A DNA stretch of 64,000 nucleotides from Aquibium microcysteis (GCF_014495845.1 NZ_CP061080.1:5818001-5882000); one strand, 5' to 3'; shown: positions 34,462 through 47,181, counted from the stretch's first letter. A program made the numbers and translations. The notes: generated by a model not told the origin, from the letters alone.

Positions 34462-37403
34462 CCGGTCGCCGGACCGCCGACTGGTTCGCCGGCACGCCGC
34501 GACCCCTCGAGCCGACGGATCCCGACCGGGCGGCAGCCGAGTTTGAGGACATTCTCGCCCTGGCGGCCGACGCCGGCTGTACGAGGCTTGCCGACCTGCC
34601 GAGGACGCATCCGCAGATCGCCGGTTTCCTGACGGGCGCGGTCGCGCTCTCGACCTATGTCCGCGACACGCTGCGCCGCCGCCCGCAGATGCTCGAGCCG
34701 CTGTTCGACGTGCCATGGGATGTCCGGGTCGAGTCCGTCATCGAGGAGATCCGCGGCGCCTGGGCGATCGACGCCGTTACCGAAAAGTCGCTGATGGCGG
34801 ATCTGCGCCGGCTGAAGACCGAGGCGCATGTGCTGATCGCGCTGGCGGACCTCGCCGGCGTCGCCGATGCGGCTGCGAGCGTGCGGCGGCTGAGCGCGAT
34901 GGCCGACGCGGCGGTGGGTTCGGCGATCGACTTCCTGCTGCGCGAGGCGCATGACCAGGGAAAGCTCGCGCTGCCCGACCGCGACCGGCCGGGAGAGGGC
35001 TCCGGCTTCATCGTGCTCGGCATGGGCAAGCTCGGTGCTTGCGAACTCAACTACTCTTCGGACATCGACCTGATCCTGTTCTTCGACGCCGAGGCTCCGG
35101 CGATCCGCGATCCGCTGGACGCCACGGACCTGTTCTCGCGGCTGGCGCGGCGGCTGATCCGCATCCTGTCGGACCGGACGGAGCACGGCTACGTCTTCCG
35201 CACCGACCTGCGCCTGCGGCCGGACCCCGGCTCGACGCCGCTGGCGATCCCGGTCGAGGCGGCGCTGAATTACTACGAGGGCCGCGGCCAGAACTGGGAA
35301 CGCGCCGCGATGATCAAGGCGCGGCCGGTGGCGGGCGACTTCGAGGCCGGCATGGCGGTGCTGAAGGAACTGCAGCCCTTCGTCTGGCGCAAGTACATGG
35401 ACTATGCCGCCATCGCCGACGTCCATTCGATCAAGCGCCAGATCCATGCCCACAAGGGGCATGGCGAGATCGCCGTGCGCGGCCACAACGTCAAGCTCGG
35501 CCGCGGCGGCATCCGCGAGATCGAGTTCTTCGTCCAGACGCAGCAGCTGATCGCGGGCGGGCGCTTTCCCGAACTGCGCGGCCGCGAGACCGTGGCGATG
35601 CTGGAGCGGCTGACGGAACGCGGCTGGATCGATACGGATGCCTGCGCCTCGCTGACGCGCCAGTACTGGTTCCTGCGCGACGTCGAGCACGCCATCCAGA
35701 TGGTGGCCGACGAGCAGGCGCATGACCTGCCCGAGGACGACGAGGGACTGGAGCGGATCGCCCGCATGCGCGGCTTTGCTTCGGCCGATGCTTTCGCCGA
35801 CGCCTTCCGGGCGTCGCTCAAGGAGGTGGAGAGCCATTACGCGGCGTTGTTCGAGACAGCGCCGCAGCTGTCGGCCGGCGTCGGCAACCTCGTCTTCACC
35901 GGCGACGTCGACGACCCGGACACGCTGCAGACGCTGTCCGGCCTCGGCTTCGAGCGGCCGAGCGACATCTGCCGCGTCATCCGCACCTGGCATTTCGGCC
36001 GCTACCGCGCGACGCGCTCGGCGGAGGCGCGGGAGCGGCTGACCGAACTGACGCCGGCTCTGCTGGCCGCCTTCGGCCGCACGCGCCGCGCCGACGAGGC
36101 GATCATCCGCTTCGACGAGTTCCTGGCGGGCCTGCCGGCCGGTATCCAGCTGTTCTCGCTGCTGCAGTCCAATCCCGGCCTGCTGCAGCTCATGGCCAAC
36201 ATCATGGGCGCGGCGCCCCGGCTCGCGGCCATCATCACGCGCCGGCCGCACGTCTTCGACGGGTTGCTCGACCCGCTGCTGATGTCGGAACTGCCCAACA
36301 AGGCCTATCTGGCGGCACGGCTCGACAGTTTCCTCGGCGGTGCGGCGATCTATGAGGAACGGCTCGACCGGCTGCGGATCTTCGCCGCCGAGCAGAAGTT
36401 CCTGATCGGCATCCGGCTCCTGACGGGCGCCATCGACGCCGCGCGCGCCGGCAAGGCTTTCTCCGATCTCGCGGATCTGACAATCGGCGCGGCCTTCGAC
36501 GCCGTACTGGCCGAATTCGCCCGGCGCCACGGCCACGTGCCCGGCGGCCGCGCGGTCATCCTCGGCATGGGCAAACTCGGCAGCCGCGAGCTGACGGCGG
36601 GCTCCGACGTCGACGTCATCCTGCTCTACGATCATGCCGCCGACGCCGAGGAGAGCGACGGCGACAAGCCGCTGGCACCCTCGCAATATTATGCCCGGCT
36701 GACGCAGCGCCTGATCGCCGCCGTCTCGGCCCCGACGGCGGAGGGCGTGCTCTACGAGATCGACCTCAGGCTGCGGCCGTCCGGCAACAAGGGGCCGGTG
36801 GCGACGCATGTCGACGCCTTCCGCAAGTACCAGCAGACGGAGGCCTGGAGCTGGGAACACATGGCGCTGACGCGCGCCCGCGTGGTGGCGGGCGACGAAG
36901 GGCTTGCCGCGTCGGTGGCCGAAGAGGTTGCCGCCATCCTGGCCGCGCCGCGCGACCGGACGAAGCTCCTGAAGGATGCCTGCGAGATGCGCGGCATCAT
37001 CGAGACCGAGAAGCCGCCGCGCGACGGCTGGGACCTGAAGCTGATGCCGGGCGGCCTGATCGACCTGGAGTTCATCGCCCAGACGGCGGGCCTTCTCGGC
37101 GAACTGGAGGGGGAGGCGCGCACGACATCCACTGCCGAGGCGCTGGCCAGGCTTTCGCCCGCCTTCTGCGAGCCGCAGGCGCGCGACGACCTCGTGTCCG
37201 CCTACCGGCTGTTCATGGGGCTGACGCAGGTGGCGCGGCTGTGCCTGACCGGCGACATCGACCGCAAGGACATGCCCCCCGGCCTCGCCGACCTGCTGCT
37301 CGCCAACACCGACCTGCCGGAGATTTCCGTGCTGGAAGCGCATATCCGCGAGACGGCGAAACGGGTGAGGGCGGTTTTCGACACAGTCGTGTGCGGGCGA
37401 TAG
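34458..37403 (+). CDS. glnE: Glutamine synthetase adenylyltransferase/deadenylase GlnE
   Basis: A 981-aa bifunctional enzyme that adds and removes AMP on glutamine synthetase according to PII state. Two nucleotidyltransferase halves are visible: GMGKLGACELNYSSDIDLIL (about residue 180) with LRLRPDPGSTP, and GMGKLGSRELTAGSDVDVIL (about 705) with LRLRPSGNKGP. The linker and C-terminal regulatory helices are complete; normal length. It starts at GTG 34458 inside the upstream kinase gene. Confidence 0.97.
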   Translation: MTGRRTADWFAGTPRPLEPTDPDRAAAEFEDILALAADAGCTRLADLPRTHPQIAGFLTGAVALSTYVRDTLRRRPQMLEPLFDVPWDVRVESVIEEIRGAWAIDAVTEKSLMADLRRLKTEAHVLIALADLAGVADAAASVRRLSAMADAAVGSAIDFLLREAHDQGKLALPDRDRPGEGSGFIVLGMGKLGACELNYSSDIDLILFFDAEAPAIRDPLDATDLFSRLARRLIRILSDRTEHGYVFRTDLRLRPDPGSTPLAIPVEAALNYYEGRGQNWERAAMIKARPVAGDFEAGMAVLKELQPFVWRKYMDYAAIADVHSIKRQIHAHKGHGEIAVRGHNVKLGRGGIREIEFFVQTQQLIAGGRFPELRGRETVAMLERLTERGWIDTDACASLTRQYWFLRDVEHAIQMVADEQAHDLPEDDEGLERIARMRGFASADAFADAFRASLKEVESHYAALFETAPQLSAGVGNLVFTGDVDDPDTLQTLSGLGFERPSDICRVIRTWHFGRYRATRSAEARERLTELTPALLAAFGRTRRADEAIIRFDEFLAGLPAGIQLFSLLQSNPGLLQLMANIMGAAPRLAAIITRRPHVFDGLLDPLLMSELPNKAYLAARLDSFLGGAAIYEERLDRLRIFAAEQKFLIGIRLLTGAIDAARAGKAFSDLADLTIGAAFDAVLAEFARRHGHVPGGRAVILGMGKLGSRELTAGSDVDVILLYDHAADAEESDGDKPLAPSQYYARLTQRLIAAVSAPTAEGVLYEIDLRLRPSGNKGPVATHVDAFRKYQQTEAWSWEHMALTRARVVAGDEGLAASVAEEVAAILAAPRDRTKLLKDACEMRGIIETEKPPRDGWDLKLMPGGLIDLEFIAQTAGLLGELEGEARTTSTAEALARLSPAFCEPQARDDLVSAYRLFMGLTQVARLCLTGDIDRKDMPPGLADLLLANTDLPEISVLEAHIRETAKRVRAVFDTVVCGR

Positions 37404-37517
37404 TCCCGACGAATCCTTGCCGGCGGTCGATCGCAGGGACGGCTGATCCAGGACGGGGGGAGGGCGGTCGAACCGGGCCGGCCGGCGGCCCCGTCCGGCA
37501 GTGTGGCGCTGCGCCGC

Positions 37518-39836
<2,319 letters not shown>

Positions 39837-40185
39837 CAGGTGGCTCCGATCCTGTCTGGTGTCCCCGTGCGATTCGAAACGCCGCACATCCGAATCGGTG
39901 CTAAAGAATCAAAGCCGATTCCCCTTGTCCAGTGGAGATGACGCGGGCGGGACAAAAAGATCGAAGGGCGCGCGGCAGGCGCCGCATTCGCTCAGTCGTT
40001 GGCCCTTCGAAATCGATGTCGCCGCCCATGTCCGGACCCTCTTCGATCTGACGGCCGTGTCGAATCGCCGGGACAGGGATGGCATCGCAGGACATGTCCT
40101 CGTCGATGACGTCGTCTGCGACGATGATGCGCCGCGCGCCGGGGAACTGCAGGCGTGCCTCGTGCTCAGCCCGCCGTACCCCGCC
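39837..40185. other. Intergenic stretch between pepN and the PAS kinase
   Basis: About 350 bases between two minus-strand genes. It should contain the kinase promoter; the stretch near 39895-39925 is the most AT-rich part but no clear -35/-10 pair stands out. The rest (39940-40185) has coding-like composition on both strands but no start with a ribosome site and no similarity I recognise. Confidence 0.4.
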
Positions 40186-42831
40186 TCACGCCAGCGTGCG
40201 CTCGACGATGTCGCGCAGGTCCGGCGACAGGTTTTCGGCCGTCGCGATCTTCTGCAGCGCCTCGCGGGCGAGCGCCTTGCGGCGCGGTTCCAGCGACCGC
40301 CAGGAACGCAGGCCGGTGGCGAGGCGAGCGGCGACCTGCGGGTTGCGCTGCTCGACCTCGAGCACGATGCCGGCGAAGAAGCGATAGCCTTCGCCGTCGG
40401 CGCGGTGGAAGCCGGTCTGGTTGGCGCTGGAGAAGGTGCCGATCAGCGCGCGCACGCGGTTCGGGTTGGCGATCGAGAAGCCCGGGTGGTTCGTCAGCGC
40501 CCTGACGGTCGCCAGCGCGCCGGTTCCCGGGGCAGCGGCCTGGATCTGGAACCACTTGTCCATCACCAGCGCGTCCGACCCGAACCGGGCTTCGAAATCG
40601 GCCAGCGCGGCCTTCGTTTCGGCCGCATCCGCATGACGCATGACGAGCACGGCGAGAGCGGCTGAACGGTCGGTCATGTTGCCGGCGTCGCCATACTGCG
40701 CGGCCGCGCGCCCGGGCGCGCGGGAGCCCGCCGCCAGATAGTCGAGCAGCACGTTGCGCAGCGCGCGCCGGCCGGCGCTCGCGGCGTCCGGGCTGAACCG
40801 TCCGCCGTCGGCGAGCCGGTCGTAGAGCGTGGCGAAGGCGTCGGCATTGGCCCCGGCGATCGCTTCGATTAGGCCGTTGCGGGCCGACAGGATCGCGTCG
40901 GGGTCGATGTTGGAGCCGATCTCGCGGGCGATGTCGGCCTCCGACGGCAGTGACAGCGCCAGCGCCCGGTACGCCTCCTCGAACCGGTCGTCGGCGGCGA
41001 TCGTGCCGCAAAGCTCTGCGATCTCGGCCGAAAACGATGCCGCGCGCCCGTCGCGCAGTTGCTTCGACGCCTCGATGACGGCGTCCGTCATCAGACCGTT
41101 CAGCGCCTGCCAGCGCGAATAGAGGTCCCCGTCGTGGCGGGCGAGGAAGGCGCGGTCCTCGGGCCGCTCCTCGACCGACAGCGTGACCGGGGCGGAGAAG
41201 CCGCGGTTGAGCGACAGGCGCGGCCGCTCGGCGATGCCGGTGAAGCGGACGTGGTGCCTGCGCTTGCGCACGTGGAGCACGCCGTGCTCGACGGCGGCCC
41301 CCTCGACCGTCTCCCAGATCATGTCGCGCCCGTCGGGGCCGACCAGGCCGAAGGCGAGCGGGATGTGCATCAGCCGCTTGCGGCTTTCGCCGGGCGTCGG
41401 CGGCGACGACTGCTCGATGTCGAGCACGAGTTCGCCCGTCGCCGCATCGTGGCTCGCCTTGACCGAGACGTTCGGCGTGCCGGCCTGGTGGTACCAGAGC
41501 GCGAACTGCGACAGGTCGCGGCCCGAGACCTCCTCGAAGACGGCGAGGAAGTCCTCGATGGTCGCCGCGTCGCCGTCGTGGCGCTCGAAATAGAGGTCCA
41601 TGCCGGCGCGGAAGGCGTCGACGCCCAGGATGGTGCGGATCATGCGCACCACCTCGGAGCCCTTCTCGTAGACGGTCGCCGTGTAGAAGTTGTTGATCTC
41701 GCGGTAGCGCCGCGGCCGCACCGGATGGGCGAGCGGACCCTGGTCCTCGGGGAACTGGTGCGCCTTCAGCGTGCGCACCTCGGCGATGCGCTTGACCGCG
41801 CGCGAGCGCTGGTCGGCCGAGAACTCGTGGTCGCGGTAGACCGTCAGGCCTTCCTTCAGGCAGAGCTGGAACCAGTCGCGGCAGGTGATGCGGTTGCCGG
41901 TCCAGTTGTGGAAATACTCGTGCGCGATGATCGCCTCGATGTTGGCGAAGTCGGCGTCGGTGGCCGTCTCCTCGTCGGCAAGCACGTACTTGTCGTTGAA
42001 GATGTTGAGGCCCTTGTTCTCCATCGCCCCCATGTTGAAGTCGGACACGGCGACGATGTTGAAGACGTCGAGGTCGTATTCGCGGCCGAACACCTCCTCG
42101 TCCCACGTCATCGACCGCTTGAGCGCGTCCATCGCATAGGCCGCACGCGGCTCCTTGCCCTTCTCGACGTAGATTCCGAGCGCCACCCGGCGGCCGGACA
42201 TCGTGACGAATTCGTCCGTGACCACGCCGAGATCGCCGGCCACCAGCGCGAAGAGGTAGGAGGGCTTGGGATGGGGATCGTCCCAGACCGCGTAGTGCCG
42301 GCCGCCCGGAAGGTCACCGGCTTCCACCGGGTTGCCGTTGGAGAGCAGAAGCGGCGCGGCCGCCTTGTCGGCTTCCAGCCGGACGCGGTAGACGGACAGG
42401 ACGTCGGGCCGGTCGAGAGAGTAGGTGATGCGGCGGAAGCCTTCCGCCTCGCACTGCGTCGTGTAGACGCCGCTCGACCGGTAGAGTCCCATCAGCGCCT
42501 GGTTGGCGGACGGGTCGATGCGGGTCGTCACCCTGAGCCGGAAGGATGGTCCCTTCGGAAGGGCGTGGATCGCCAGCCGGTCCGGCGTCGCCTCGTAGGC
42601 ATTGGCGCCGAGCGGCTCGCCGTTGATGTCCAGCGCCAGGAGATCGAGGCCGTCGCCGTCGAGCACCAGCGGCGTTCCCTCCGGCACGCCGTCGGCACGC
42701 TCGATCAGGAGCTCCGATACGACGACGGTCCGGTCCGGGTGCAGATCGAAGGAGAGCCGCGTCTCGGGTATCCGATAGTCGGGGCGGCGGTAGTCCTCCA
42801 GCTTGAAGACCTGGCCGGTATCCGTCCGCAT
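40186..42831 (-). CDS. pepN: Aminopeptidase N PepN (M1 family)
   Basis: An 881-aa zinc aminopeptidase. The substrate-binding GAMENKGLNIF and the zinc motif HEYFHNWTGNR with the downstream Glu in LKEGLTVYRDHEFS are intact. The C-terminal helical domain is complete; normal length for E. coli-type PepN. ATG 42831 (MRTDTGQVFK) was chosen because GGAAAGG lies six bases upstream; ATGs at 42852 and 42837 are poorly spaced. Cytoplasmic, in peptide turnover. Confidence 0.97.
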   Translation of the reverse strand: MRTDTGQVFKLEDYRRPDYRIPETRLSFDLHPDRTVVVSELLIERADGVPEGTPLVLDGDGLDLLALDINGEPLGANAYEATPDRLAIHALPKGPSFRLRVTTRIDPSANQALMGLYRSSGVYTTQCEAEGFRRITYSLDRPDVLSVYRVRLEADKAAAPLLLSNGNPVEAGDLPGGRHYAVWDDPHPKPSYLFALVAGDLGVVTDEFVTMSGRRVALGIYVEKGKEPRAAYAMDALKRSMTWDEEVFGREYDLDVFNIVAVSDFNMGAMENKGLNIFNDKYVLADEETATDADFANIEAIIAHEYFHNWTGNRITCRDWFQLCLKEGLTVYRDHEFSADQRSRAVKRIAEVRTLKAHQFPEDQGPLAHPVRPRRYREINNFYTATVYEKGSEVVRMIRTILGVDAFRAGMDLYFERHDGDAATIEDFLAVFEEVSGRDLSQFALWYHQAGTPNVSVKASHDAATGELVLDIEQSSPPTPGESRKRLMHIPLAFGLVGPDGRDMIWETVEGAAVEHGVLHVRKRRHHVRFTGIAERPRLSLNRGFSAPVTLSVEERPEDRAFLARHDGDLYSRWQALNGLMTDAVIEASKQLRDGRAASFSAEIAELCGTIAADDRFEEAYRALALSLPSEADIAREIGSNIDPDAILSARNGLIEAIAGANADAFATLYDRLADGGRFSPDAASAGRRALRNVLLDYLAAGSRAPGRAAAQYGDAGNMTDRSAALAVLVMRHADAAETKAALADFEARFGSDALVMDKWFQIQAAAPGTGALATVRALTNHPGFSIANPNRVRALIGTFSSANQTGFHRADGEGYRFFAGIVLEVEQRNPQVAARLATGLRSWRSLEPRRKALAREALQKIATAENLSPDLRDIVERTLA

Positions 42832-42977
42832 GGGCATCCTTTCCGCGTGCATGGCGGGCCGCGCACTGGCACAACAATTCGCCAGCGTTGCCCTTTACAC
42901 AATTCCGACACTCGACAAAACTAAGGAGACCCTTATCTCCCCCATTCGTTTCCAGCTAGCACCGATCGGACGGTAAC

Positions 42978-45284
42978 ATGACGGTATTGACGCCGAAATT
43001 CGGAATGGGCGCTTCGGTCCTGCGGGTCGAAGATGCCGCCTTCATCACCGGAAGGGGCCGCTACACCGACGACATCGCGCCGGAAGCGGTGCTGCACGGC
43101 TACGTGCTGCGCTCGCCGGTGGCGAATGCCGCCTTCACGATCGCCTCCGTCGAGGCTGCGAAGGCGGCGCCCGGCGTCCACCTCGTGCTGACCGGGGCCG
43201 ATGTCGCCCATCTGACCGATCTGAAGTCCGGTGCCATGCAGAAGCAGCCCGACGGCACCCGCGCGCCGACGAGAGACATCCCGATTCTGTGCCGCGACCG
43301 GGTCCACTACGTCGGCGACGCCGTGGCCTTCGTGGTGGCCGAGACCCGTGCGCTCGCGCAGGACGCCGCCGAACTGATCGAAATCGACTACCGGGACGAG
43401 GAGGCGATCGCCGAGACCGCGCGCGCGCTCGACCCCGATGCGCCGCTGGTCTGGCCGGACGCCGGCTCCAACAAGGCCTTCGTCTACGAACTCGGCGAGA
43501 GGGCCAAGGCCGACGCGGCCTTCGCGCAGGCGACGAAGGTCGCCACCGTCGCCTTCCACAACAACCGCCTCGTCTGCAACTACATGGAGCCGCGCGCCGC
43601 GATCGGCGAGTGGCGCGCCGCCGAGGACCGCTTCCGGCTGACCACCGGCTCGCAGGGTGTCCATTCCATGCAGCGCATCGTCGCGGGCGTGATGGGCGTG
43701 GAGCCCGCGAAGCTGCACGTCGTGACGCCCGACGTCGGCGGCGGCTTCGGCCCCAAGACCTTCGTCTACCGCGAATATCCGCTGGTGCTGGAAGCGGCGA
43801 AGCGCCTCGGCCGCCCGGTGAAGTGGACCGGCGACCGCACCGAGCACTTCCTGACCGACGCGCAGGGCCGCGACAACGCCGTCGAGGCCGAGATGGCCAT
43901 GGACGACGAAGGCCGCTTCCTCGCGCTGCGCGTCAGGCTGATCGCCAATCTCGGCGCCTACATCTCGCAGTACGGGCCGTTCATCCCCTTCGTCGGCGCG
44001 ACCATGTCGACGGGCGTCTACGACATCCAGGCGCTCGACGTGGCGATCACCGGCGTCTACACCAACACCTGCCCGGTGGACGCCTATCGCGGCGCGGGGC
44101 GGCCGGAAGCGGCCCTGCTGCTGGAGAAGCTGGTCGACGAGTGCGCGCGGGTGGTGGGCGTCGGTCCCGACGAGATCCGCCGCCGCAACTTCATCCGGCC
44201 CGAGCAGTTTCCCTACACCACCCAGACCGGCCGCATGTACGACGTCGGCGAGTTCCAGGGTCACCTCGACCTGGCGCTCGAGCGCGCCGGCTGGACCGGC
44301 TTCGAGACGCGCCGCGCGGAAGCGGCTTCGCGCGGCCGGCTGCGCGGCATCGGGCTCGCCACCTATATCGAGGCCTGCGCCTTCGCCGGCTCCGAGCCCG
44401 CCCATGTGCGGCTCGAGGGCGACGGCACGGTGACGGTGTTCATCGGCACCCAGTCGAACGGCCAGGGCCACGCCACGGCCTATGCGCAGTTCGTGGCCGA
44501 GAAACTCAATCTGGCGATCGACCGCATCCGCGTCCGCCAGGGCGATTCGGACGAACTGTCGAAGGGCGGCGGAACCGGCGGCTCGCGCTCGATTCCCCTC
44601 GGCGGCGTCTCCGCCGCCCGCGCCGGCGAGGATCTCGCCGCCAAGATCCGCAAGCTCGCAGCCGACGAACTGGAGGCATCCGCCGCCGACATCGAGCTGA
44701 TCGACGGCACCGCGCGCATCGTCGGCACCGACCGCTCACTCGACTTCGCCTCCATCGCCAAGGCGGCGAAGGACCCGCAGGACCTCAAGGGCTTCGGCGA
44801 ATTCGTGCAGAGCGAGGCGACCTATCCCAACGGCACCCATGTCTGCGAGGTCGAGATCGATCCGGAGACGGGCCAGACCGAGGTGGTCGGCTACACCATC
44901 GTCGACGATTTTGGCGCGACGGTGAACCCGATCCTGCTCGCCGGCCAGGTGCATGGCGGCATCGCGCAGGGCATCGGCCAGGCGCTGACCGAGAACACGG
45001 TCTACGGCGCCGACGGCCAGCTGATCTCGGCGAGCTTCATGGACTATGCCATGCCGCGCGCCGAGGATTTCCCGGAGTTCCGCTTCGAGACCCGCAACGT
45101 GCCCTCCACCACCAACGCGCTCGGCATCAAGGGCGCGGGCGAGGCGGGCACGATCGGCGGCACGCCTGCCGCGCTCAACGCGGTGACGGATGCGCTGTGG
45201 CGGGCCCACGGCATCCGCCACGTCGAGATGCCTGCCACGCCGATGCGGATCTGGCAGGCGATCCGGGACGCTGCCACGCAGTGA
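42978..45284 (+). CDS. Orphan molybdenum hydroxylase large subunit (form II CoxL-like)
   Basis: A 768-aa molybdopterin-binding subunit of the xanthine dehydrogenase/CO dehydrogenase family. Motifs include GRGRYTDDI near the N-terminus, the first Mo-binding block VGGGFGPKTF, form II-type AYRGAGRPEA (instead of the CO dehydrogenase AYxCSFR), GTQSNGQGHATAY, GGTGGSRSIPLG and the catalytic Glu region IKGAGEAGTIGG. The medium (FAD) and small (2Fe-2S) subunits that normally adjoin it are absent, so they must be elsewhere or the protein works with other partners. Substrate unknown. Its stop overlaps the transporter gene by four bases. Confidence 0.93.
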   Translation: MTVLTPKFGMGASVLRVEDAAFITGRGRYTDDIAPEAVLHGYVLRSPVANAAFTIASVEAAKAAPGVHLVLTGADVAHLTDLKSGAMQKQPDGTRAPTRDIPILCRDRVHYVGDAVAFVVAETRALAQDAAELIEIDYRDEEAIAETARALDPDAPLVWPDAGSNKAFVYELGERAKADAAFAQATKVATVAFHNNRLVCNYMEPRAAIGEWRAAEDRFRLTTGSQGVHSMQRIVAGVMGVEPAKLHVVTPDVGGGFGPKTFVYREYPLVLEAAKRLGRPVKWTGDRTEHFLTDAQGRDNAVEAEMAMDDEGRFLALRVRLIANLGAYISQYGPFIPFVGATMSTGVYDIQALDVAITGVYTNTCPVDAYRGAGRPEAALLLEKLVDECARVVGVGPDEIRRRNFIRPEQFPYTTQTGRMYDVGEFQGHLDLALERAGWTGFETRRAEAASRGRLRGIGLATYIEACAFAGSEPAHVRLEGDGTVTVFIGTQSNGQGHATAYAQFVAEKLNLAIDRIRVRQGDSDELSKGGGTGGSRSIPLGGVSAARAGEDLAAKIRKLAADELEASAADIELIDGTARIVGTDRSLDFASIAKAAKDPQDLKGFGEFVQSEATYPNGTHVCEVEIDPETGQTEVVGYTIVDDFGATVNPILLAGQVHGGIAQGIGQALTENTVYGADGQLISASFMDYAMPRAEDFPEFRFETRNVPSTTNALGIKGAGEAGTIGGTPAALNAVTDALWRAHGIRHVEMPATPMRIWQAIRDAATQ

Positions 45285-46228
45285 CAGGCGGCGTATTGCC
45301 GGAGCGCCGGCCCCTCGTCGGCATCGCCCTGAAGATGTGTTCCGTCGTTGCCTTCGTGGCGATGTCGTCGCTGATCAAGGCCGCGGGCGAGGTCTTCACA
45401 GGGCAGGTCGTGTTCTTCCGCTCGCTCTTCGCCATCATCCCCGTGGTGATGGTGATGGCCTGGCGCCGCGAACTGAAGACGGCCTTCTACACCCACCGCC
45501 CGGTCGGGCACGTCCTGCGCGGGCTCGTCGGCGTGTCGTCCATGGGCCTGGGCTTCTTCGCTCTGACGCGGCTGCCGCTGCCGGAATGGGTCGCCATCAA
45601 CTACGCCCAGCCGCTGATCGTGGTGGTCTTCTCGGCCATCTTCCTGGGCGAGACGGTCCGCATCTATCGCTGGACGGCCGTCGCGATCGGTTTCGTCGGC
45701 GTGGTCATCGTGTCCTGGCCGAAGCTGACCCTTCTGACCTCCGGCGCCGAGATGGGGCAGGGCGAGGCGATCGGCGTCGCCGCGGTGCTGGCGAGCGCTG
45801 CCATCTCCGCCGTCGCCATGCTGCTGGTGCGCCGGCTGGTGCTTACGGAGCAGTCGGCGACGATCGTCTTCTGGTTCTCGGCGACCTGCACGGTGGCCGG
45901 CCTCGCGACGCTGCCCTTCGGCTGGTCGCCGCTTTCATGGTCGCAGGCCGCGATCCTGATCGGCGCGGGGCTGTGCGGCGGGGTGGGACAGATCCTGATG
46001 ACCGAGAGCTACCGTCACGCGGACATGTCGACCATCGCGCCCTTCGAATACACGTCGATGATCCTCGCCATCGTCATCGGCTACGTCGTCTTCGCTGAGG
46101 TTCCGACCGCCTATACGCTGGTCGGCGGAACGGTGGTGGTCTGTGCCGGGCTGTTCATCATCTGGCGCGAGCAGCGGCTGGGCCTCCAGCGGGCTCCTGC
46201 CCGCAAGGTCAGCCCGCCGCAGGGCTGA
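45281..46228 (+). CDS. EamA/DMT-family transporter
   Basis: A 315-aa protein with ten predicted membrane segments in two EamA repeats (first repeat ending near residue 150 with VVIVSWPKL, second ending GTVVVCAGLFIIW). Such proteins export metabolites or take up small solutes. The start at GTG 45281 overlaps the stop of the molybdenum hydroxylase gene, so the two are probably co-translated and the substrate may be linked to that enzyme. Confidence 0.9.
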   Translation: MTGGVLPERRPLVGIALKMCSVVAFVAMSSLIKAAGEVFTGQVVFFRSLFAIIPVVMVMAWRRELKTAFYTHRPVGHVLRGLVGVSSMGLGFFALTRLPLPEWVAINYAQPLIVVVFSAIFLGETVRIYRWTAVAIGFVGVVIVSWPKLTLLTSGAEMGQGEAIGVAAVLASAAISAVAMLLVRRLVLTEQSATIVFWFSATCTVAGLATLPFGWSPLSWSQAAILIGAGLCGGVGQILMTESYRHADMSTIAPFEYTSMILAIVIGYVVFAEVPTAYTLVGGTVVVCAGLFIIWREQRLGLQRAPARKVSPPQG

Positions 46229-47033
46229 CGGATCCGGCGCGCCGGCGCAGAAACGCCGCGGTCTCCTCGTCCGCGGGAAAGAAGGTCTCGACCGCCAGTT
46301 CCGACAGCGTCACGTCGAGCGGGGTACCGAAGACCGTGATCGTCGTGATGAAGGACAGCAGCTCGCCTCCGAGCCGCATGCGCAGCGGAACCGCGATGAA
46401 GCTCGGGTCGGGCTTCGAGGGCCGGCGCCGCGGCGGAACCGGATAGGCGGCGAGTTCCTCCATCAGTCTCGACAGATCTGCGTCCGCGACGGACTGGGTG
46501 ATGCGCCCGAGTCGTTCCATGAGATGGTCGCGCCAGTCGGCGAGGTCGAGGATGTGCGGCGCGAGGCCTCCAGGGTGGAGCGACAGGCGCAGCACGTTGA
46601 CCGGCGGTTGCAGCAGGGCGGGATCGGTCACAGCCTCCAGGAAGGGTGCGATGGCGGCATTGGCGCGCACCAGGGTCCAGGTCCGGTCGACCGCGATGGC
46701 CGGATTGGGCTCGTGCCCCTTCAGCACCCGTTCCACCGCCGCCAGGGCAGGCGCGAGCGACGCGTCTCCGATCGGCCGCTCCTGGAACCCGGGCGCGAAG
46801 CCGGCGGCAAGCAGGAGACGGTTGCGCTCGCGCAGCGGCAGATCGAGCCGCTCGGCGAGCGTCAGCACCATGTCGCGGGACGGCCGGGCGCGCCCGCTCT
46901 CGACGAAGCTGAGGTGGCGCTGGGAGATCTCGGCTTCGAGCGCCAGGTCGAGCTGGCTCATGCGGCGTCGAAGCCGCCAGTCGCGTAGGAGCGGACCGGG
47001 TCCGGCCGGGGAGGAGGACGAAAGGGTGCTCAT
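46209..47033 (-). CDS. XRE-family regulator with MmyB-like ligand domain
   Basis: A 274-aa regulator: N-terminal XRE helix-turn-helix at about residues 18-75 (LRRRMSQLDLALEAEISQRH, ESGRARPSRDMVLTLAERLD) and a C-terminal MmyB-like ligand-binding domain (PFLEAVTDPALLQPPVNVLR, LSFITTITVFGTPLDVTLSE). Regulators of this type usually repress a divergent gene for an oxidoreductase or small membrane protein. Here the divergent gene encodes a 133-aa membrane protein, with a palindrome between them. ATG 47033 has GAGGAGGACGAAAGG upstream. The 3' end overlaps the transporter gene by 20 bases, convergently. Confidence 0.92.
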   Translation of the reverse strand: MSTLSSSSPAGPGPLLRDWRLRRRMSQLDLALEAEISQRHLSFVESGRARPSRDMVLTLAERLDLPLRERNRLLLAAGFAPGFQERPIGDASLAPALAAVERVLKGHEPNPAIAVDRTWTLVRANAAIAPFLEAVTDPALLQPPVNVLRLSLHPGGLAPHILDLADWRDHLMERLGRITQSVADADLSRLMEELAAYPVPPRRRPSKPDPSFIAVPLRMRLGGELLSFITTITVFGTPLDVTLSELAVETFFPADEETAAFLRRRAGSVSPAAG

Positions 47034-47067
47034 GGGCCCACCATAATGCGCCGGCCGCGACATTCCC

Positions 47068-47084
47068 ATTACCTGGCACGTAAT
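47068..47084. promoter_or_regulatory. Candidate operator ATTAC-N7-GTAAT for the XRE regulator
   Basis: ATTACCTGGCACGTAAT has perfect five-base arms with a seven-base centre, 34 bases before the regulator start and 97 before the divergent gene. It lies in the only AT-rich spot of the intergenic region. Confidence 0.5.
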
Positions 47085-47181
47085 CGCGCGGCGACGGCGG
47101 GGCGGGCATGGTCCGAAAGGCCTGGGCGGCGCCGAATGCACGGCAGCCACGAGCCCGCGCCCACCTCCAAGGAGACCCGCG

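Noticed and set aside
39901..40095. 64-codon minus-strand frame upstream of the PAS kinase
   Set aside because: No ribosome site, no similarity, and it spans the expected promoter region.
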